Origin: an uncultured Bacilli bacterium
GTDB taxonomy: Bacteria; Bacillota_I; Bacilli_A; RF39; UBA660
Reading direction: 5' to 3'
DNA: 5,150 bases
Assembly: GCA_934096755.1 (NCBI GenBank)
Contig: CAKOMU010000057.1
Coordinates: 1-5,150, forward strand
Shown here: positions 4,973-5,150 of the stretch, in pieces
Layout of the letters: every line of letters starts with the position of its first letter
Position numbering within the stretch: position 1 is the stretch's first letter
Translations under genes and position numbers: made by a program
The notes under the pieces: generated by a model
Databases searched by the model: none
What the model was told of the DNA's origin: nothing
Seen by the model: the letters and a program-made list of their open reading frames with translations, nothing else

Positions 4973-4982
4973 GTGTTAATAT
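4954..4982 (+). promoter_or_regulatory. Weak candidate promoter for the exported surface protein
   Basis: TTGCGT (4954-4959; three of six against TTGACA), a 17-nt spacer, and TAATAT (4977-4982; four of six). Alternative -10 boxes are available in the TATATTTATATATA run just downstream (4980-4993). Some promoter must lie between the terminator at 4916 and the gene at 5029, but the exact boxes are uncertain. The second TCAAAGTAAGT copy would fall in the spacer. Confidence 0.3.
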
Positions 4983-5028
4983 ATTTATATATAGTAGAGG
5001 CCCCTAGAAAGGTAGATGTTTTTTATTT

Positions 5029-5150
5029 ATGAAAAAAATTAATTTAGACAATAAGAAAACACTTGTTTTATCGATAGTGGCAGTATTAACGTTGATACTG
5101 GTTGTAATCGGAGCAACTTATGCGTATTTTGTGGCTCAAGGTGGTTCATC
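5029..5150 (+). CDS. N-terminal fragment of an exported protein with a SipW-type signal sequence (cut by window end)
   Basis: Only the first 40 codons are present. The sequence has a basic start (MKKINLDNKK), a hydrophobic helix (about 11-30), then GATYAYFVAQGG (28-39). A hydrophobic stretch ending in G-T-Y-A-Y-F is the hallmark of the SipW-dependent signal class known from TasA-like and camelysin-like surface or fibre proteins. Cleavage would be expected near the TYA-YF position. Many surface proteins of uncultured gut Bacillota start almost like this, as far as I recall. The start is odd: AAAGG (5008-5012) is 16 nt upstream, farther than usual, and no other in-frame start exists after the TAG at 5005-5007. 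The mature domain is outside the window, so its function cannot be given. Confidence 0.75.
   Translation, partial: MKKINLDNKKTLVLSIVAVLTLILVVIGATYAYFVAQGGS

Overview
The window is a strongly AT-rich stretch of bacterial chromosome with short intergenic gaps. SigG, a YlmC/YmxH-type protein and a GluP/YqgP-like rhomboid place it in the Bacillota (Firmicutes), most likely an endospore-forming or formerly spore-forming low-GC lineage of the Bacilli. An uncultured gut relative is my guess, resting mainly on the style of the two surface-type proteins at the edges. Tryptophan is encoded by TGG, no gene is interrupted by in-frame TGA, and one gene ends in TGA. This fits the standard bacterial code rather than the mycoplasma code.

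Layout: (1) 1-855: a monocistronic unit with an extended -10 promoter, a membrane-anchored extracytoplasmic protein with DUF6273-like features, and a strong intrinsic terminator. (2) 856-3325: a probable operon of sigG (late forespore sigma factor), ylmC/ymxH (PRC-barrel protein), lspA (lipoprotein signal peptidase) and an ylyB/RluD-type pseudouridine synthase. A candidate SigF/SigG-type promoter lies in front of sigG. The gene order is a shortened version of the Bacillus subtilis order sigG-ylmA-ylmC-(...)-ileS-ylyA-lspA-ylyB. (3) 3306-3632, minus strand: a small four-helix membrane protein that resembles the last four helices of TspO/MBR proteins. It overlaps the end of ylyB tail to tail and faces away from the next gene. 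(4) 3633-4916: a GluP/YqgP-like rhomboid protease with a cytosolic N-terminal domain but no C-terminal TPR region, followed by an intrinsic terminator. (5) 4917-5150: a leader of about 110 bp with an 11-bp direct repeat, then the first 40 codons of a secreted or surface protein with a SipW-type signal sequence, cut by the window edge.

How the genes fit together: the central operon links a sporulation-stage sigma factor to housekeeping envelope and rRNA functions, an old Bacillota arrangement. The flanking genes are mostly envelope-located (anchored DUF6273-like protein, TspO-like protein, rhomboid, exported surface protein). I see no CRISPR array, phage gene, transposase, tRNA or rRNA. I did not find a clearly new system. 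The least ordinary items are the short tryptophan-free TspO-like gene, the odd lspA start, and the repeat-containing leader of the last gene.
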